Shown: positions 37,935 to 47,923 of the stretch, piece after piece
How the letters are laid out: each line of letters opens with the position of its first letter
How positions within the stretch are numbered: the stretch's first letter is position 1
Notes under the pieces: model-generated
Told to the model about the DNA's origin: nothing
Databases searched by the model: none
What the model saw: the letters and a program-made list of their open reading frames with translations, nothing else
Position numbers and translations under genes: made by a program
Origin: an uncultured Bacteroidales bacterium
GTDB taxonomy: Bacteria > Bacteroidota > Bacteroidia > Bacteroidales > Muribaculaceae
Direction: 5' to 3'
DNA length: 64,000 nt
Assembly: GCA_945829225.1 (NCBI GenBank)
Contig: CALZTY010000003.1
Coordinates: 41,567-105,566 of the forward strand

Positions 37935-38426
37935 ATGCGTAATATCCTGATAGCCATATTAATCCTATGCGGAGCCCTCGCTGCTCGAGCCGTTGACCCC
38001 TTGGAGGGCAGATGGCAAATCAACGGGCGCGGTGCCTTGGTAGACATCGTCCCGGCGGCTCAAGCCCCCGGATTATTGGAGATGTGCATTGTCGATGCCT
38101 CCGATATGTCAATCGTTCCGGGCACCGTGGTCGCCACCATCACTCCTGCCGCGCATGCCGGGCTATACGACTGTCGCGCTTCCAAGGACCCTCGCAAGGC
38201 TCACTCGCGCCGTGGCTCGGTGGCTTTCACCATCTCCTTCAATAGCGACGAGAGCAACACCGGCAATATCATCGACTTCAACTTCTATCACCATCGCCGC
38301 CGTGTGTCGCTGTGGCGCTGGCTTCCGTATCTCTTTCATATATCGGTAATTAACCCGCCCGACAACCCGTCTCACCTCGATGGCGCTCGCCGTGTGGGTG
38401 CCCCGGCTCCTTATATTGTGATATGA
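37935..38426 (+). CDS. Secreted protein of unknown function
   Basis: Signal peptide; ORF overlaps next gene start by 4 bp, collinear with neighbours. Confidence 0.65.
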   Translation: MRNILIAILILCGALAARAVDPLEGRWQINGRGALVDIVPAAQAPGLLEMCIVDASDMSIVPGTVVATITPAAHAGLYDCRASKDPRKAHSRRGSVAFTISFNSDESNTGNIIDFNFYHHRRRVSLWRWLPYLFHISVINPPDNPSHLDGARRVGAPAPYIVI

Positions 38427-38914
38427 AAGCGCTACTGACACTTATCATCGCTATCGTGCTGGCTTGCCCGGCAGTCGATGCCCAGAATATGCGCCGCAAC
38501 ACACCGCGAGTCAACCGTCGTACCATCACCGAGGTGTCGCGAGTCGCTGTGCTCAACGACACTGTCGCCCTGCCGGGTACCGACAGCATCGCCGTCGCCG
38601 GCTTTGAGAAGCCCCTTCGCGTCAACAAGGAGAGCGTGTTTGTCTCCAACAAATCTTCGCGCGAGTTAATCTCTCTGTCGCTCGACATTATTTATATGGA
38701 TATGCAAGGACGTATGCTCCACCGCATCGAGCGCACCCTTGATGTGACCATTCCTCCCGGCGAGACCCGTCGTGTCGAGTTCCCCTCGTTTGATACCTCG
38801 TCGCTTTTTTATTATCATCTCTCGCCGTCATCGTCACGCGCCGTCTCGGCAACACCTTTTGACGTTAATATTACGGTGACGCGAGCCGTTTACCCTATAA
38901 TAACAGAACAATGA
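38423..38914 (+). CDS. Secreted protein of unknown function
   Basis: Signal peptide MKALLTLIIAIVLACPAVDA; 4-bp overlaps on both sides. Confidence 0.65.
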   Translation: MKALLTLIIAIVLACPAVDAQNMRRNTPRVNRRTITEVSRVAVLNDTVALPGTDSIAVAGFEKPLRVNKESVFVSNKSSRELISLSLDIIYMDMQGRMLHRIERTLDVTIPPGETRRVEFPSFDTSSLFYYHLSPSSSRAVSATPFDVNITVTRAVYPIITEQ

Positions 38915-39576
38915 AAATAGCCCTTATAGCAGCCATGAGCAAGGAGATGCAACTTATCATCCCTCTGCTCGACAAGCACAGCACAGTCACTGTCAATGAT
39001 ATCACCTACCACTGTGGCAGCATCGCCGGGCACGAAGTGGTGGCGGTGCAATCGGGTATCGGCAAGGTCAATGCCGCCTTGTCAACCCTCACACTCGTAG
39101 ATACTTTCCACCCAAGCATCATCATCAATACGGGCGTAGCCGGTGGCGTAGGGCGAGCCAATGTGCTTGATGTGGTCATTCCCTCGGGCATCGGCTACCA
39201 CGATGTGTGGTGTGGTCCCGATACCGTTCCCGGACAGGCGCATGGCTGTCCGCGACTCTTCGACTGCCCTCTCCCTGCTGAGTTGGTGGCTGAATTAGGG
39301 GCTAAGTCCGGTATACTCGCCTCGGGCGACATCTTTATCTCGCGCCCTGAGGAAGTCGAGCATATCTTGAGTGTCTATCCCGAGGCTGTAGCCGTGGATA
39401 TGGAGTCGGCGGCGATTGCTCACACCTGCTATCTCAAGGGCGTACCATTCGTCGCTATTCGTGTCGTCAGCGATACTCCCGGAGCAGAGGACAACATCGC
39501 CCAATACGGCGATTTCTGGTCTGCAGCCCCCGAGCGCACCTTTGCCACACTCACTCATCTCATCGAGCGCCTATGA
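38911..39576 (+). CDS. mtnN: 5'-methylthioadenosine/S-adenosylhomocysteine nucleosidase
   Basis: IALIAAMSKEMQLI; VVAVQSGIGKVNAA; INTGVAGGV; VDMESAAIAHTCYLKGVPFVAIRVVSD. Confidence 0.93.
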   Translation: MKIALIAAMSKEMQLIIPLLDKHSTVTVNDITYHCGSIAGHEVVAVQSGIGKVNAALSTLTLVDTFHPSIIINTGVAGGVGRANVLDVVIPSGIGYHDVWCGPDTVPGQAHGCPRLFDCPLPAELVAELGAKSGILASGDIFISRPEEVEHILSVYPEAVAVDMESAAIAHTCYLKGVPFVAIRVVSDTPGAEDNIAQYGDFWSAAPERTFATLTHLIERL

Positions 39577-40226
39577 AGGATATACCGGTGCGCCGTGGCC
39601 GCCGATATATAGCCTCGTTGGTCGAGAACGGCGAGCATGCCGGGCAGGACTTCAAGTATGCCATCAGTGATGCTCGCAAGATTGCTCGCTCGATATCGGC
39701 ATTTGCCAATGCCGATGGCGGGCATTTGCTCATAGGTGTCAAGGACAACGGTACCATTGCCGGGGTGCGAAACGAGGAAGATATCTATGTGGTGGAGCAA
39801 GCCGCCGAGCGCTATTGCGACCCACCACAGCATATTGATTTTGAGGCTTATAGCGTCGATACCGGCGTGGTGGTTATCCTTGCTCGTATCGCTGCTGCCG
39901 ATAGCCGCCCCGTCTACTGCATTGATGCCGACGGGCGTCACCGGGCATACTTCCGCGTCGCCGACGAGAACATCGAGGCTCACCCCCTGATGGTCGAGGT
40001 GTGGCGCAACCACGATGCCCTGTCATTCCGCCTTGACAGCGCCGCCTCACGTCTCCTCGACCTCATTGATGTCAATTCCGACGGATTAGCCATTGACACC
40101 TTGCACCTGTCGCTGGGAATGTCTCAACGTGCTACCAATCAACTGATTATCGATATGGCGGGTGCCGGAGTCATCGCCTTCACCCACACCCGCGACGGCT
40201 TCCGCCTCATCCGCCACGGACTATAA
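39573..40226 (+). CDS. AlbA_2/Schlafen-like putative ATP-binding protein
   Basis: GQDFKYAISDARKIARSISAFANADGGHLLIGVKDNGTIAGV. Confidence 0.85.
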   Translation: MKDIPVRRGRRYIASLVENGEHAGQDFKYAISDARKIARSISAFANADGGHLLIGVKDNGTIAGVRNEEDIYVVEQAAERYCDPPQHIDFEAYSVDTGVVVILARIAAADSRPVYCIDADGRHRAYFRVADENIEAHPLMVEVWRNHDALSFRLDSAASRLLDLIDVNSDGLAIDTLHLSLGMSQRATNQLIIDMAGAGVIAFTHTRDGFRLIRHGL

Positions 40227-40246
40227 TTATATATGATATACAGAAG

Positions 40247-40271
40247 CCCCCGGCGAGGTTGTCGTCGGGGG
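40247..40271. terminator. Terminator hairpin between convergent genes
   Basis: cccccggcga ggttg tcgtcggggg (one mismatch/GU). Confidence 0.6.
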
Positions 40272-40352
40272 TAGCGTTTTATAGATAAGTATGATATTTC
40301 TTGGTTATGGTCTTGTCTAAGGGGTGCTTTCTTCTGCTTGTAAGTAGGTTGA

Positions 40353-41522
40353 TTAATATTCGGTACGAGCCACTTCAACTTCGCGGCCCATTTGGATTAC
40401 GTTGGTGAGGTTGATGTCGTTGTCAAAGATGATGATATCGGCATCCTTGCCATAGGAGATAGAACCCTTGCGGTCGTATACGCCCATGATGCGAGCCGGG
40501 GTTTCCGATGCCATACGAGCAACGTCAGCCATAGGGATTTTGGCTTTGAGGACGCAGGTGCGGATGAGGCGGTCCATGGTGGCGATAGAGCCGGCGAGAG
40601 CCGAGCGGTCAGAGAGTTTGCACACGCCGTCCTCGATGATAACGCGGGGGTCGAAGGCGGTCTTGCTATCCGAAGCGGCGCAAGCCAGGGCGTCGGTGAT
40701 AAGGGCGACGTGGTCGGTGCCTTTGAGTTTGTGGATAAGTCGCAGGATGACCGGTGGCACGTGGATGCCATCGCAAATCATCTCGACGTTGATGCCGTCG
40801 CGGAGGTAAACTGCCTCGACGGTGCCGTCGTAGCGATACATGCCCTCCTTGTGTGAGGCGGTCATGGCGCAGTAGAAGTGAGTTGCGAGGTTAAAGCCGG
40901 CGCGATAGCCGCGCTCCACTTCCTCGTCGCGAGCGGCTGTATGACCCAGAGATACGACAACGCCCTTGGTGCGGAGGTAGCGAGCAAATTGTTCGCTATT
41001 GGGCAACTCGGGAGCGGCGTCCCAGCGCTTGATGCACTGGAATTGCTCGATGAGGGGTACATATTCGTTGGGGTCGGGGATACGTATGTTTTCGCGGAGT
41101 TGACCGCCTGCCATCTTGGGGTTGAAATAAGGACCCTCGAGGTGCAAGCCGAGAACGCCGGTGGTGGGGTCGAGCATCAATTTCTCGCAGGTGACGGCGG
41201 CATCGGCAATCATCTGCACAGTTGATGATGACAGGGTGGGGAAAATACTGGTGGTGCCGTGAGCGCGGTGCGCCTCGATGGCTGTGCGGAAGGCGTGTTC
41301 GGTGGTTTCCATAAAGTCGCATCCACCGCCGCCATGTACATGTATGTCTACACCGCCGGGGAGGATGTAGCCACCCTCGGCATCAATAATCTTGTCGGCA
41401 GTCGAGAGGCGGTTGCTGTGATTGTGTACATCCAAGATTATGGAGTCTTTTATCAGCACCGAGCCATTCTCTATCCAGCCGTTAGGAGTTAAGACTTTTC
41501 CGTTTAGGATTTGGGTTCTCAT
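40353..41522 (-). CDS. nagA: N-acetylglucosamine-6-phosphate deacetylase
   Basis: GGYILPGGVDIHVHGGGGCDFM; LHLEGPYFNPKMAGGQ; SLGHTAA; LITDALACA; GKDADIIIFD. Confidence 0.95.
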   Translation of the reverse strand: MRTQILNGKVLTPNGWIENGSVLIKDSIILDVHNHSNRLSTADKIIDAEGGYILPGGVDIHVHGGGGCDFMETTEHAFRTAIEAHRAHGTTSIFPTLSSSTVQMIADAAVTCEKLMLDPTTGVLGLHLEGPYFNPKMAGGQLRENIRIPDPNEYVPLIEQFQCIKRWDAAPELPNSEQFARYLRTKGVVVSLGHTAARDEEVERGYRAGFNLATHFYCAMTASHKEGMYRYDGTVEAVYLRDGINVEMICDGIHVPPVILRLIHKLKGTDHVALITDALACAASDSKTAFDPRVIIEDGVCKLSDRSALAGSIATMDRLIRTCVLKAKIPMADVARMASETPARIMGVYDRKGSISYGKDADIIIFDNDINLTNVIQMGREVEVARTEY

Positions 41523-41614
41523 TTTAGGTCTTTCGTTTAAGGTGATGCAAAGGAATAAAAAAGATAAGAACCGAGCAAGTGTTTTTACAATAAATAATAA
41601 TCGTTAACTTATAT

Positions 41615-41926
41615 TTAGTTTTGTTTCTGCTGCATTTTCAATCGATGTTGAGTAATGACATTATAATTGTCGGCAGCCCAGCGGGTGAGGTTGTGAAGCA
41701 AAGGGTTGAAGCGAATAATCTCGGCAGAATTCGTAATCAAGAGCACCAAGATGGTCCATTTACTTGAAATGTGCGACAAGATATTGCGCACCGGGCAGTG
41801 CTTGATGTCGCTAAATTTTGTTGAAAAATTTTGGATGTCTATTTCGTTCATTTTCAGTAACACTTTCTTTGAGGTAAGTATATGTCTAATCTGTAACTTA
41901 TTGTAAATGTGATGATTAGTTTGCAA
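41615..41926 (-). pseudogene. HxlR-family regulator remnant with internal deletion
   Basis: HxlR start CPVRNILSHISSKWTILVLL runs almost directly into the HxlR C-terminal pattern PLLHNLTRWAADNYNVITQHR; the recognition-helix/wing segment normally between them is missing. Confidence 0.7.
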
Positions 41927-42011
41927 CTTTGCGCTATCTTTTTAATAGCGACTATCCAATGCAAAGCTAATCAATTAAATTGTGAAAGAATGAATACGAA
42001 TGTTAAAAAAG

Positions 42012-42032
42012 GTGAGAATATCGTATTCTCAC
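42012..42032. promoter_or_regulatory. Perfect dyad, possible operator
   Basis: gtgagaata tcg tattctcac. Confidence 0.4.
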
Positions 42033-42176
42033 ACATGAATGTAGGCGATTTGTCAAGTTTTGCCGGCACGATACCCCTGGTGTATATATGCGTTGTTGAA
42101 ATGTGAAAAAAGTTGCTGCTCTGCGGAGTTATGTCACTTTTTTGTTGTACCTTTGTGTTATAAAGGTAAAGGAATT

Positions 42177-42656
42177 ATGAAAATCAGGATTGGGAACGGA
42201 TATGATGTGCACCGCCTCGTCGAGGGGTGTCGATGCATTGTGTGTGGAGTTGATATACCTCATTGCCGAGGGCTGTTAGGTCATAGCGATGCCGATGTGG
42301 CATTGCACGCCTTGAGTGATGCACTGCTCGGTGCCGCCGCTATGGGTGATATCGGGCATCATTTCCCCGACACTGATCCGCAGTGGGAGGGCGCCGACTC
42401 GCGTAGCCTACTGCGTGCCGTCGTTGACTTGCTCGCCGACAAGGGTTATAAGCCGGGCAATGTCGACATCACAATCATCGCTCAAGAGCCTAAGATGGCG
42501 CCACACATCGAGCAGATGCGAGCCAATGTCGCCGACGACCTCGGCATCGCTATGGACTCTGTGTCGGTCAAAGCCACCACTACCGAGCATCTCGGTTTCA
42601 CCGGACGTGGCGAGGGCATTGCCGCTCAAGCCGTCGCACTTATCGTTGCTGAATGA
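42177..42656 (+). CDS. ispF: 2-C-methyl-D-erythritol 2,4-cyclodiphosphate synthase
   Basis: [86 protein letters not shown] promoter at 42149. Confidence 0.97.
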   Translation: MKIRIGNGYDVHRLVEGCRCIVCGVDIPHCRGLLGHSDADVALHALSDALLGAAAMGDIGHHFPDTDPQWEGADSRSLLRAVVDLLADKGYKPGNVDITIIAQEPKMAPHIEQMRANVADDLGIAMDSVSVKATTTEHLGFTGRGEGIAAQAVALIVAE

Positions 42657-43498
42657 AGACGCTATATATCACCGATTTAGATGGCACATTACTCGATAAT
42701 GATGCCCGTATCAGCCCTCGCAGCGCCGCTATCTTGGGCGACTTGAGCCGTCGTGGGGCGCTCATCTCTATTGCCACCGCACGCACCCCCGCTACCGTGG
42801 TGCCACTGATGGCTGATACATACACCGACACCGACCTGGTGGTGATGACCGGCGCCGCTACCTGGAATCGCCGGCAGGCTTGCTTCAACGACATTGTCAC
42901 CATCGCTCCAGACCAGGCACGCAAGGTGATGCAGGTGATTGACGACTCGGAGGTTTCGCCTTTCTGTTACACGCTGTCGCCCGACCGTCATTGCCTCGAA
43001 GTTTATCACTCGGGTGGGTGCTACAATGCCGCCGAACAAGAATTTGTAGATGAGCGCTCCAACCTGGCACTCAAGACCTTCCACCCCCATTGTCACACTC
43101 CCGAGGAGGCTCTCGACCGCATGGTGCTGGCATTTGCTATCGGGGCTCATCAACCCATCGTTGACGTTGCCGAGCGACTGCGTTACGCCACCGACTGCTA
43201 TGTGTCATACTACAAGGACACCTACCACGAGGATACATGGCTGTTGGAAATCTTTGCTCCCGGGGTATCTAAGGCTGCCGGCGTACAACGCCTGGCGCGG
43301 CGATTGGGCGCCGACCGCATCGTCGCATTCGGCGATAACCTAAACGATATCCCTATGCTCAACATTGCCACTGTCGGCGTGGCTGTCGACAATGCCCTCG
43401 ATGAGGTCAAGGGTATCGCCGATGTGGTCATCGGCGCTAATACCGACGACTCTGTGGCGCTTTTCATCCAAGACGACTTCTACAACAACCGGCAATAA
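42653..43498 (+). CDS. Cof-like HAD-IIB hydrolase
   Basis: [51 protein letters not shown]. Confidence 0.92.
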   Translation: MKTLYITDLDGTLLDNDARISPRSAAILGDLSRRGALISIATARTPATVVPLMADTYTDTDLVVMTGAATWNRRQACFNDIVTIAPDQARKVMQVIDDSEVSPFCYTLSPDRHCLEVYHSGGCYNAAEQEFVDERSNLALKTFHPHCHTPEEALDRMVLAFAIGAHQPIVDVAERLRYATDCYVSYYKDTYHEDTWLLEIFAPGVSKAAGVQRLARRLGADRIVAFGDNLNDIPMLNIATVGVAVDNALDEVKGIADVVIGANTDDSVALFIQDDFYNNRQ

Positions 43499-43499
43499 T

Positions 43500-46226
43500 A
43501 TGGACAGCAAAAAATTATTCCTCATTGATGCCTATGCACTCATCTATCGTGCATATTATGCCATGATGCGTGCGCCTCGCGTGACCACATACGGACTCAA
43601 CACCTCGGCAATCTATGGCTTCTGCCTCACCATCGACGAGGTGCTGCGCAAGGAGGCTCCCGACTACATTGCTGTGTGCTTTGACCCCCGCGGAGGGCAC
43701 ACCTTCCGTCACGAGGCATACCCCGAATACAAGGCGCAGCGCGACAAGCAACCCGAGGATATTACTGCCTCGATTCCACACATCAAGCGACTGCTCGATG
43801 CCCTGCACATTCCCGCCATCGAGTGTGAAGGTTATGAAGCCGATGACGTTATCGGCACCCTGGCTCGGCGTGCCCAGACTCAGGGCTTTACCACTTATAT
43901 GATGACCCCCGACAAGGATTACGGGCAGTTGGTGACCGACCACATTCTGCAATATCGTCCCGCCCTCGGTGGCAAGGGCTTTGAGGTGCGTGGTCCTGCC
44001 GAAGTTTGTGCCCGTCATGGAATCTCGTCGCCGGCGCAAGTTATTGACCTCCTCGCTCTCGAGGGCGATGCCAGCGACAATGTGCCCGGCTGTCCCGGCG
44101 TCGGCGAGAAGACCGCCGTTAAACTCATTGCCGACTGGGGCAATGTCGAAAATCTTATCGCCAATGTTGACAGCCTCAAGGGAACGCTTAAAACCAAAAT
44201 CGCCGACAACGCCGAGAAAATACGCTTCTCCAAGTTCTTGGTGACTATCAAGACCGATGTGCCGGTGGATACCGACCTCAATGATTTGAAGCGTCGCGAG
44301 CCCGACATGGCTGCTCTGGCGGCGCTATTTGACGAGTTGCAGTTCAAGAGCCTTGCCTCGCGCTTCGGTATCACTGCAGAGACTCCTGTTGCGGCACCGA
44401 CCGCACAGGCATCACTATTTGATGAAATTGACGATGCCCCCGCCACGCAGCCTGCACCCACGGCGGTAGTGGCTGATACAGTGGTAGATATAAGCCGCGC
44501 CGTCACTTCTGCTTTATCTGCCGAGAGCGTCGGTGTCGCTGCATATGTCACCGGTGAGGAAGCAATGACCGCCATGTTGCGAGGTCTCGCCATCGCCGAC
44601 GGCACAACCGTCACATACGTGCCGATGCCCGATTTTGCCGCCGAGCAAGCCGAGGTCCTGGCAGCCCTTAAGCCTCTGTTTGAGGGGAAATCGACCATAG
44701 TCAACAGTGATGTCAAGCGCTTGATGATACTCTTGCGCCGCCATGGCATCAAGTGGACGGCTCCATATTTTGACACAGCAGTAGCACATTATGTGCTGGC
44801 TCCCGAGGCGGCACACGACCCGGCATCGGTGGCATTTGCCATCGCCGGAGTGCGCACCGCCGACTACAACCTCTCTGCCACCGAGCGCCGCCGTTGGAGT
44901 TTCGATACCATTGAGGATGCGGCGGCAGCGATGGGCGAGCGCGCCGATATGGTTCTGAAACTCAAGCCTATGCTCATCGAGCGCCTTGCCGAGCAAGACT
45001 TGCTCAAGTTATACACCGATATAGAGGCGCCTCTCACAGCCGTGCTCGCCGATATGGAGTGGCAAGGTATGCGAATTGACACCGCAGCCCTTGCTACACT
45101 GTCGCGCCGACTGTCGGCACGCGTCAATGAACTCGAACAGGAGGTATACGCTCTTGCAGGCACCGAGTTCAACATCTCCTCGCCTATACAGGTGGGGCAA
45201 ATCCTCTTTGACCGCTTGCAGATACCCACGACTGCCAAGAAGACCAAGCGCGGGTTCTGGTCCACAACCGAGGAGGTGCTCGAAAAATTGGCTCACAAAT
45301 ATCCCATAGTGGGTAAAATCCTTGAAATCCGTGGCTTACGCAAATTATTGGCTACATACATCGAGGCTCTGCCCACCCTTATCAATCCGGCGACCGGCAA
45401 GATACACACCACACTCAATCAGGTAGCCACAGCCACCGGGCGCATCTCGTCGGTTAATCCAAATCTCCAAAATATCCCCGTGCGCACCGATGACGGGCGC
45501 GAAATACGTCGCGCTTTCATCGCCGACGATGGTGACATCCTCTTGTCGGCTGATTACTCGCAGATAGAATTGCGCCTGATGGCGGATATCAGCGGTGACC
45601 CTGAGATGATAGCCGCCTTCAATGCCGGCGAGGATATCCACCGTGCCACTGCCGCCAAGATTTATCACAAGCCTATTGAGGAGGTGACCGACACTGAGCG
45701 GCGCCATGCCAAGACCGCCAATTTCGGTATTATTTACGGCATATCGGCATTCGGGTTGTCGGAGCGCCTTGCTATCCCACGTCTCGAGGCTAAGAGCTTG
45801 ATCGAAAATTACTTGAAGACCTATTCGGGCGTCAAGCAATATATGGACGACATCGTCAAGAAGGCGCGCGAGCAGGGCTATGTGAGCACCATCTACGGGC
45901 GCAAACGCTTTTTGCCCGACATCAGTTCGCGCAACGCTGCCCTGCGAGGCTATGCCGAGCGTAATGCTATCAACGCGCCGTTGCAAGGCTCAGCCGCCGA
46001 CATTATCAAGATAGCGATGATTGCCATCCATCGTCGCATGGGGCAAATGGGCTTGCACTCGCGCATGATTATGCAGGTGCACGACGAATTGGTATTCAAT
46101 GTCGTGCCCGATGAGTTGGATGCTCTCACGGCGATGGTCACCGAGGAAATGCGCAACGCCTACCATGGGCGCGTCACATTGGAAGTGAGCGCCGGCACAG
46201 GTCACAACTGGCTCGACGCCCACTAA
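43500..46226 (+). CDS. polA: DNA polymerase I
   Basis: MDSKKLFLIDAYALIYRAYYAM; LQNIPVRTDDGREIRRAF; DYSQIELRLMADISGD; AKTANFGIIYGISAFGLSERL; MIMQVHDELVF. Start trimmed from ORF-track 43365. Confidence 0.97.
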   Translation: MDSKKLFLIDAYALIYRAYYAMMRAPRVTTYGLNTSAIYGFCLTIDEVLRKEAPDYIAVCFDPRGGHTFRHEAYPEYKAQRDKQPEDITASIPHIKRLLDALHIPAIECEGYEADDVIGTLARRAQTQGFTTYMMTPDKDYGQLVTDHILQYRPALGGKGFEVRGPAEVCARHGISSPAQVIDLLALEGDASDNVPGCPGVGEKTAVKLIADWGNVENLIANVDSLKGTLKTKIADNAEKIRFSKFLVTIKTDVPVDTDLNDLKRREPDMAALAALFDELQFKSLASRFGITAETPVAAPTAQASLFDEIDDAPATQPAPTAVVADTVVDISRAVTSALSAESVGVAAYVTGEEAMTAMLRGLAIADGTTVTYVPMPDFAAEQAEVLAALKPLFEGKSTIVNSDVKRLMILLRRHGIKWTAPYFDTAVAHYVLAPEAAHDPASVAFAIAGVRTADYNLSATERRRWSFDTIEDAAAAMGERADMVLKLKPMLIERLAEQDLLKLYTDIEAPLTAVLADMEWQGMRIDTAALATLSRRLSARVNELEQEVYALAGTEFNISSPIQVGQILFDRLQIPTTAKKTKRGFWSTTEEVLEKLAHKYPIVGKILEIRGLRKLLATYIEALPTLINPATGKIHTTLNQVATATGRISSVNPNLQNIPVRTDDGREIRRAFIADDGDILLSADYSQIELRLMADISGDPEMIAAFNAGEDIHRATAAKIYHKPIEEVTDTERRHAKTANFGIIYGISAFGLSERLAIPRLEAKSLIENYLKTYSGVKQYMDDIVKKAREQGYVSTIYGRKRFLPDISSRNAALRGYAERNAINAPLQGSAADIIKIAMIAIHRRMGQMGLHSRMIMQVHDELVFNVVPDELDALTAMVTEEMRNAYHGRVTLEVSAGTGHNWLDAH

Positions 46227-46252
46227 AAATATCAGATAGGTCTTGTTTATCA

Positions 46253-46291
46253 ACGACGAAAAGTTGGTCATTTGACCGGTTTTCCGTCATA
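46253..46291. repeat. 39-bp dyad repeat, copy 1
   Basis: acgacgaaaagttggtcatttgaccggttttccgtcata. Confidence 0.95.
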
Positions 46292-46327
46292 TGATTTGCA
46301 AAGTTGCTGATTATTAGCTATATTTGC

Positions 46328-46366
46328 ACGACGAAAAGTTGGTCATTTGACCGATTTTCCGTCATA
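46328..46366. repeat. 39-bp dyad repeat, copy 2
   Basis: acgacgaaaagttggtcatttgaccgattttccgtcata; differs from copy 1 at one base. Confidence 0.95.
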
Positions 46367-46433
46367 GAAAAATTTGAGGCATGAAAATACAACGCAATTC
46401 CTACCTTACAAATTGTTACTGGATTGGTAGGGA

Positions 46434-46919
46434 TTAGCGGGGGAGGTAGGTGGCGAAGGTGTAGTTGACGCCGGTGTTGGGGTCGGTTTCTGCGGGCGTA
46501 GAGGTGGCGAGGCGCCAGCGCTCGGGGTCGATGGTCGGAAAGAAAGTATCGGCATCGGGGCACTCGGCATCAATGTGGGTTATTTCGAGGGCATCGGCTC
46601 GGTCGATAGTGGCGGCGTAGATTGAGCCGCCCCCGATGATGAATGCCTGCGGCGCATCACCCACCAAGGCGAGGGCTGCATCGATTGACGGCACGGTCTC
46701 GATGTCGGGAGCGGTGAATGAAGCATCGCGCGTGATGACAATGTTGCGACGCCCGGGCAGGGCACCCTTGGGGAGCGACTGAAAGGTCTTGCGTCCCATG
46801 ATGACCGGTGAGCCCATTGTCAGTTCCTTGAAGTGGCGCAAGTCGGCACGGAACGCCAAGTCACCGTCACGCCCGATGGCACCATGCTCGGCTACGGCTG
46901 CTATGAGAATGAGTTTCAT
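46434..46919 (-). CDS. folA: Dihydrofolate reductase
   Basis: [62 protein letters not shown]. Confidence 0.95.
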   Translation of the reverse strand: MKLILIAAVAEHGAIGRDGDLAFRADLRHFKELTMGSPVIMGRKTFQSLPKGALPGRRNIVITRDASFTAPDIETVPSIDAALALVGDAPQAFIIGGGSIYAATIDRADALEITHIDAECPDADTFFPTIDPERWRLATSTPAETDPNTGVNYTFATYLPR

Positions 46920-47710
46920 ACTGATACTACGGCGGCTATATGAGGATGAGGGTCATACCCTTCGAGGGTAAAGTCCTCGTAAACAAAGTCTTCGATATTC
47001 TTAACCTCGGGATTGAGTCTCATGACAGGTAGCGGACGCGGATCGCGAGTGAGTTGCAATCGTGCTTGGTCCAAGTGATTGAGGTACAGGTGAGCATCGC
47101 CGAGGGTGTGGATAAATTCGCCTGGTTGCAAGCCACATACCTGAGCCACCATCATAGTGAGGAGTGCATAGGAGGCGATATTGAAAGGCACTCCGAGGAA
47201 GCAGTCGGCGCTACGCTGGTAGAGTTGTAGGCTGAGGCGTCCATCGGCTACATAGAATTGGAACAAACAGTGACAAGGAGCGAGAGCCATATCGGGGAGG
47301 TCGGCGACGTTCCAGGCGCTGACGATGATACGGCGCGAGTCGGGATTGTGACGTATATCGTTGATCGCTGCGGCGAGTTGGTCGATGACACCACCGCGAG
47401 GGTCGCGCCACGAGCGCCACTGAGCGCCGTAGACCGGTCCGAGGTCGCCGTTCTCGTCAGCCCACTCGTTCCAGATGCGTACACCATTCTGTTGCAAGTA
47501 CTTAACATTGGTGTCGCCCTTTATAAACCACAATAATTCGTGGATAATAGAGCGTAGGTGGAGTTTCTTGGTGGTCACCAAGGGGAACCCGTCGGCGAGG
47601 TTGAAGCGCATTTGGTATCCGAAGGTCGAGATGGTGCCGGTGCCGGTGCGGTCGCTCTTGCGAGTGCCGTGGTCGAGGATATGTTGCAGCAAATCAAGGT
47701 ATTGTTTCAT
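46916..47710 (-). CDS. thyA: Thymidylate synthase
   Basis: [80 protein letters not shown]. Confidence 0.98.
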   Translation of the reverse strand: MKQYLDLLQHILDHGTRKSDRTGTGTISTFGYQMRFNLADGFPLVTTKKLHLRSIIHELLWFIKGDTNVKYLQQNGVRIWNEWADENGDLGPVYGAQWRSWRDPRGGVIDQLAAAINDIRHNPDSRRIIVSAWNVADLPDMALAPCHCLFQFYVADGRLSLQLYQRSADCFLGVPFNIASYALLTMMVAQVCGLQPGEFIHTLGDAHLYLNHLDQARLQLTRDPRPLPVMRLNPEVKNIEDFVYEDFTLEGYDPHPHIAAVVSV

Positions 47711-47910
47711 TTTTCGGGAGATTGAAGGGTTGCAAGCACTTGGTTGAGTTCAGCCTCGGTGGTGGTGAGACGTTCGCGGCAGAAATTGAGCAGTTGGACG
47801 GCACGGCGAGTTGAAGCCGTGAGGGTGTCGACGTCGCAAGACTCCGAGCGGAGGTTTTTGAGGATTGCCTCAAGTTCGGCAATTGCTTGTTTGTATGATT
47901 GCTGTTCCAT
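47707..47910 (-). CDS. xseB: Exodeoxyribonuclease VII small subunit
   Basis: [25 protein letters not shown]..., adjacent to xseA. Confidence 0.9.
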   Translation of the reverse strand: MEQQSYKQAIAELEAILKNLRSESCDVDTLTASTRRAVQLLNFCRERLTTTEAELNQVLATLQSPEK

Positions 47911-47923
47911 ATCTATTTGATTT

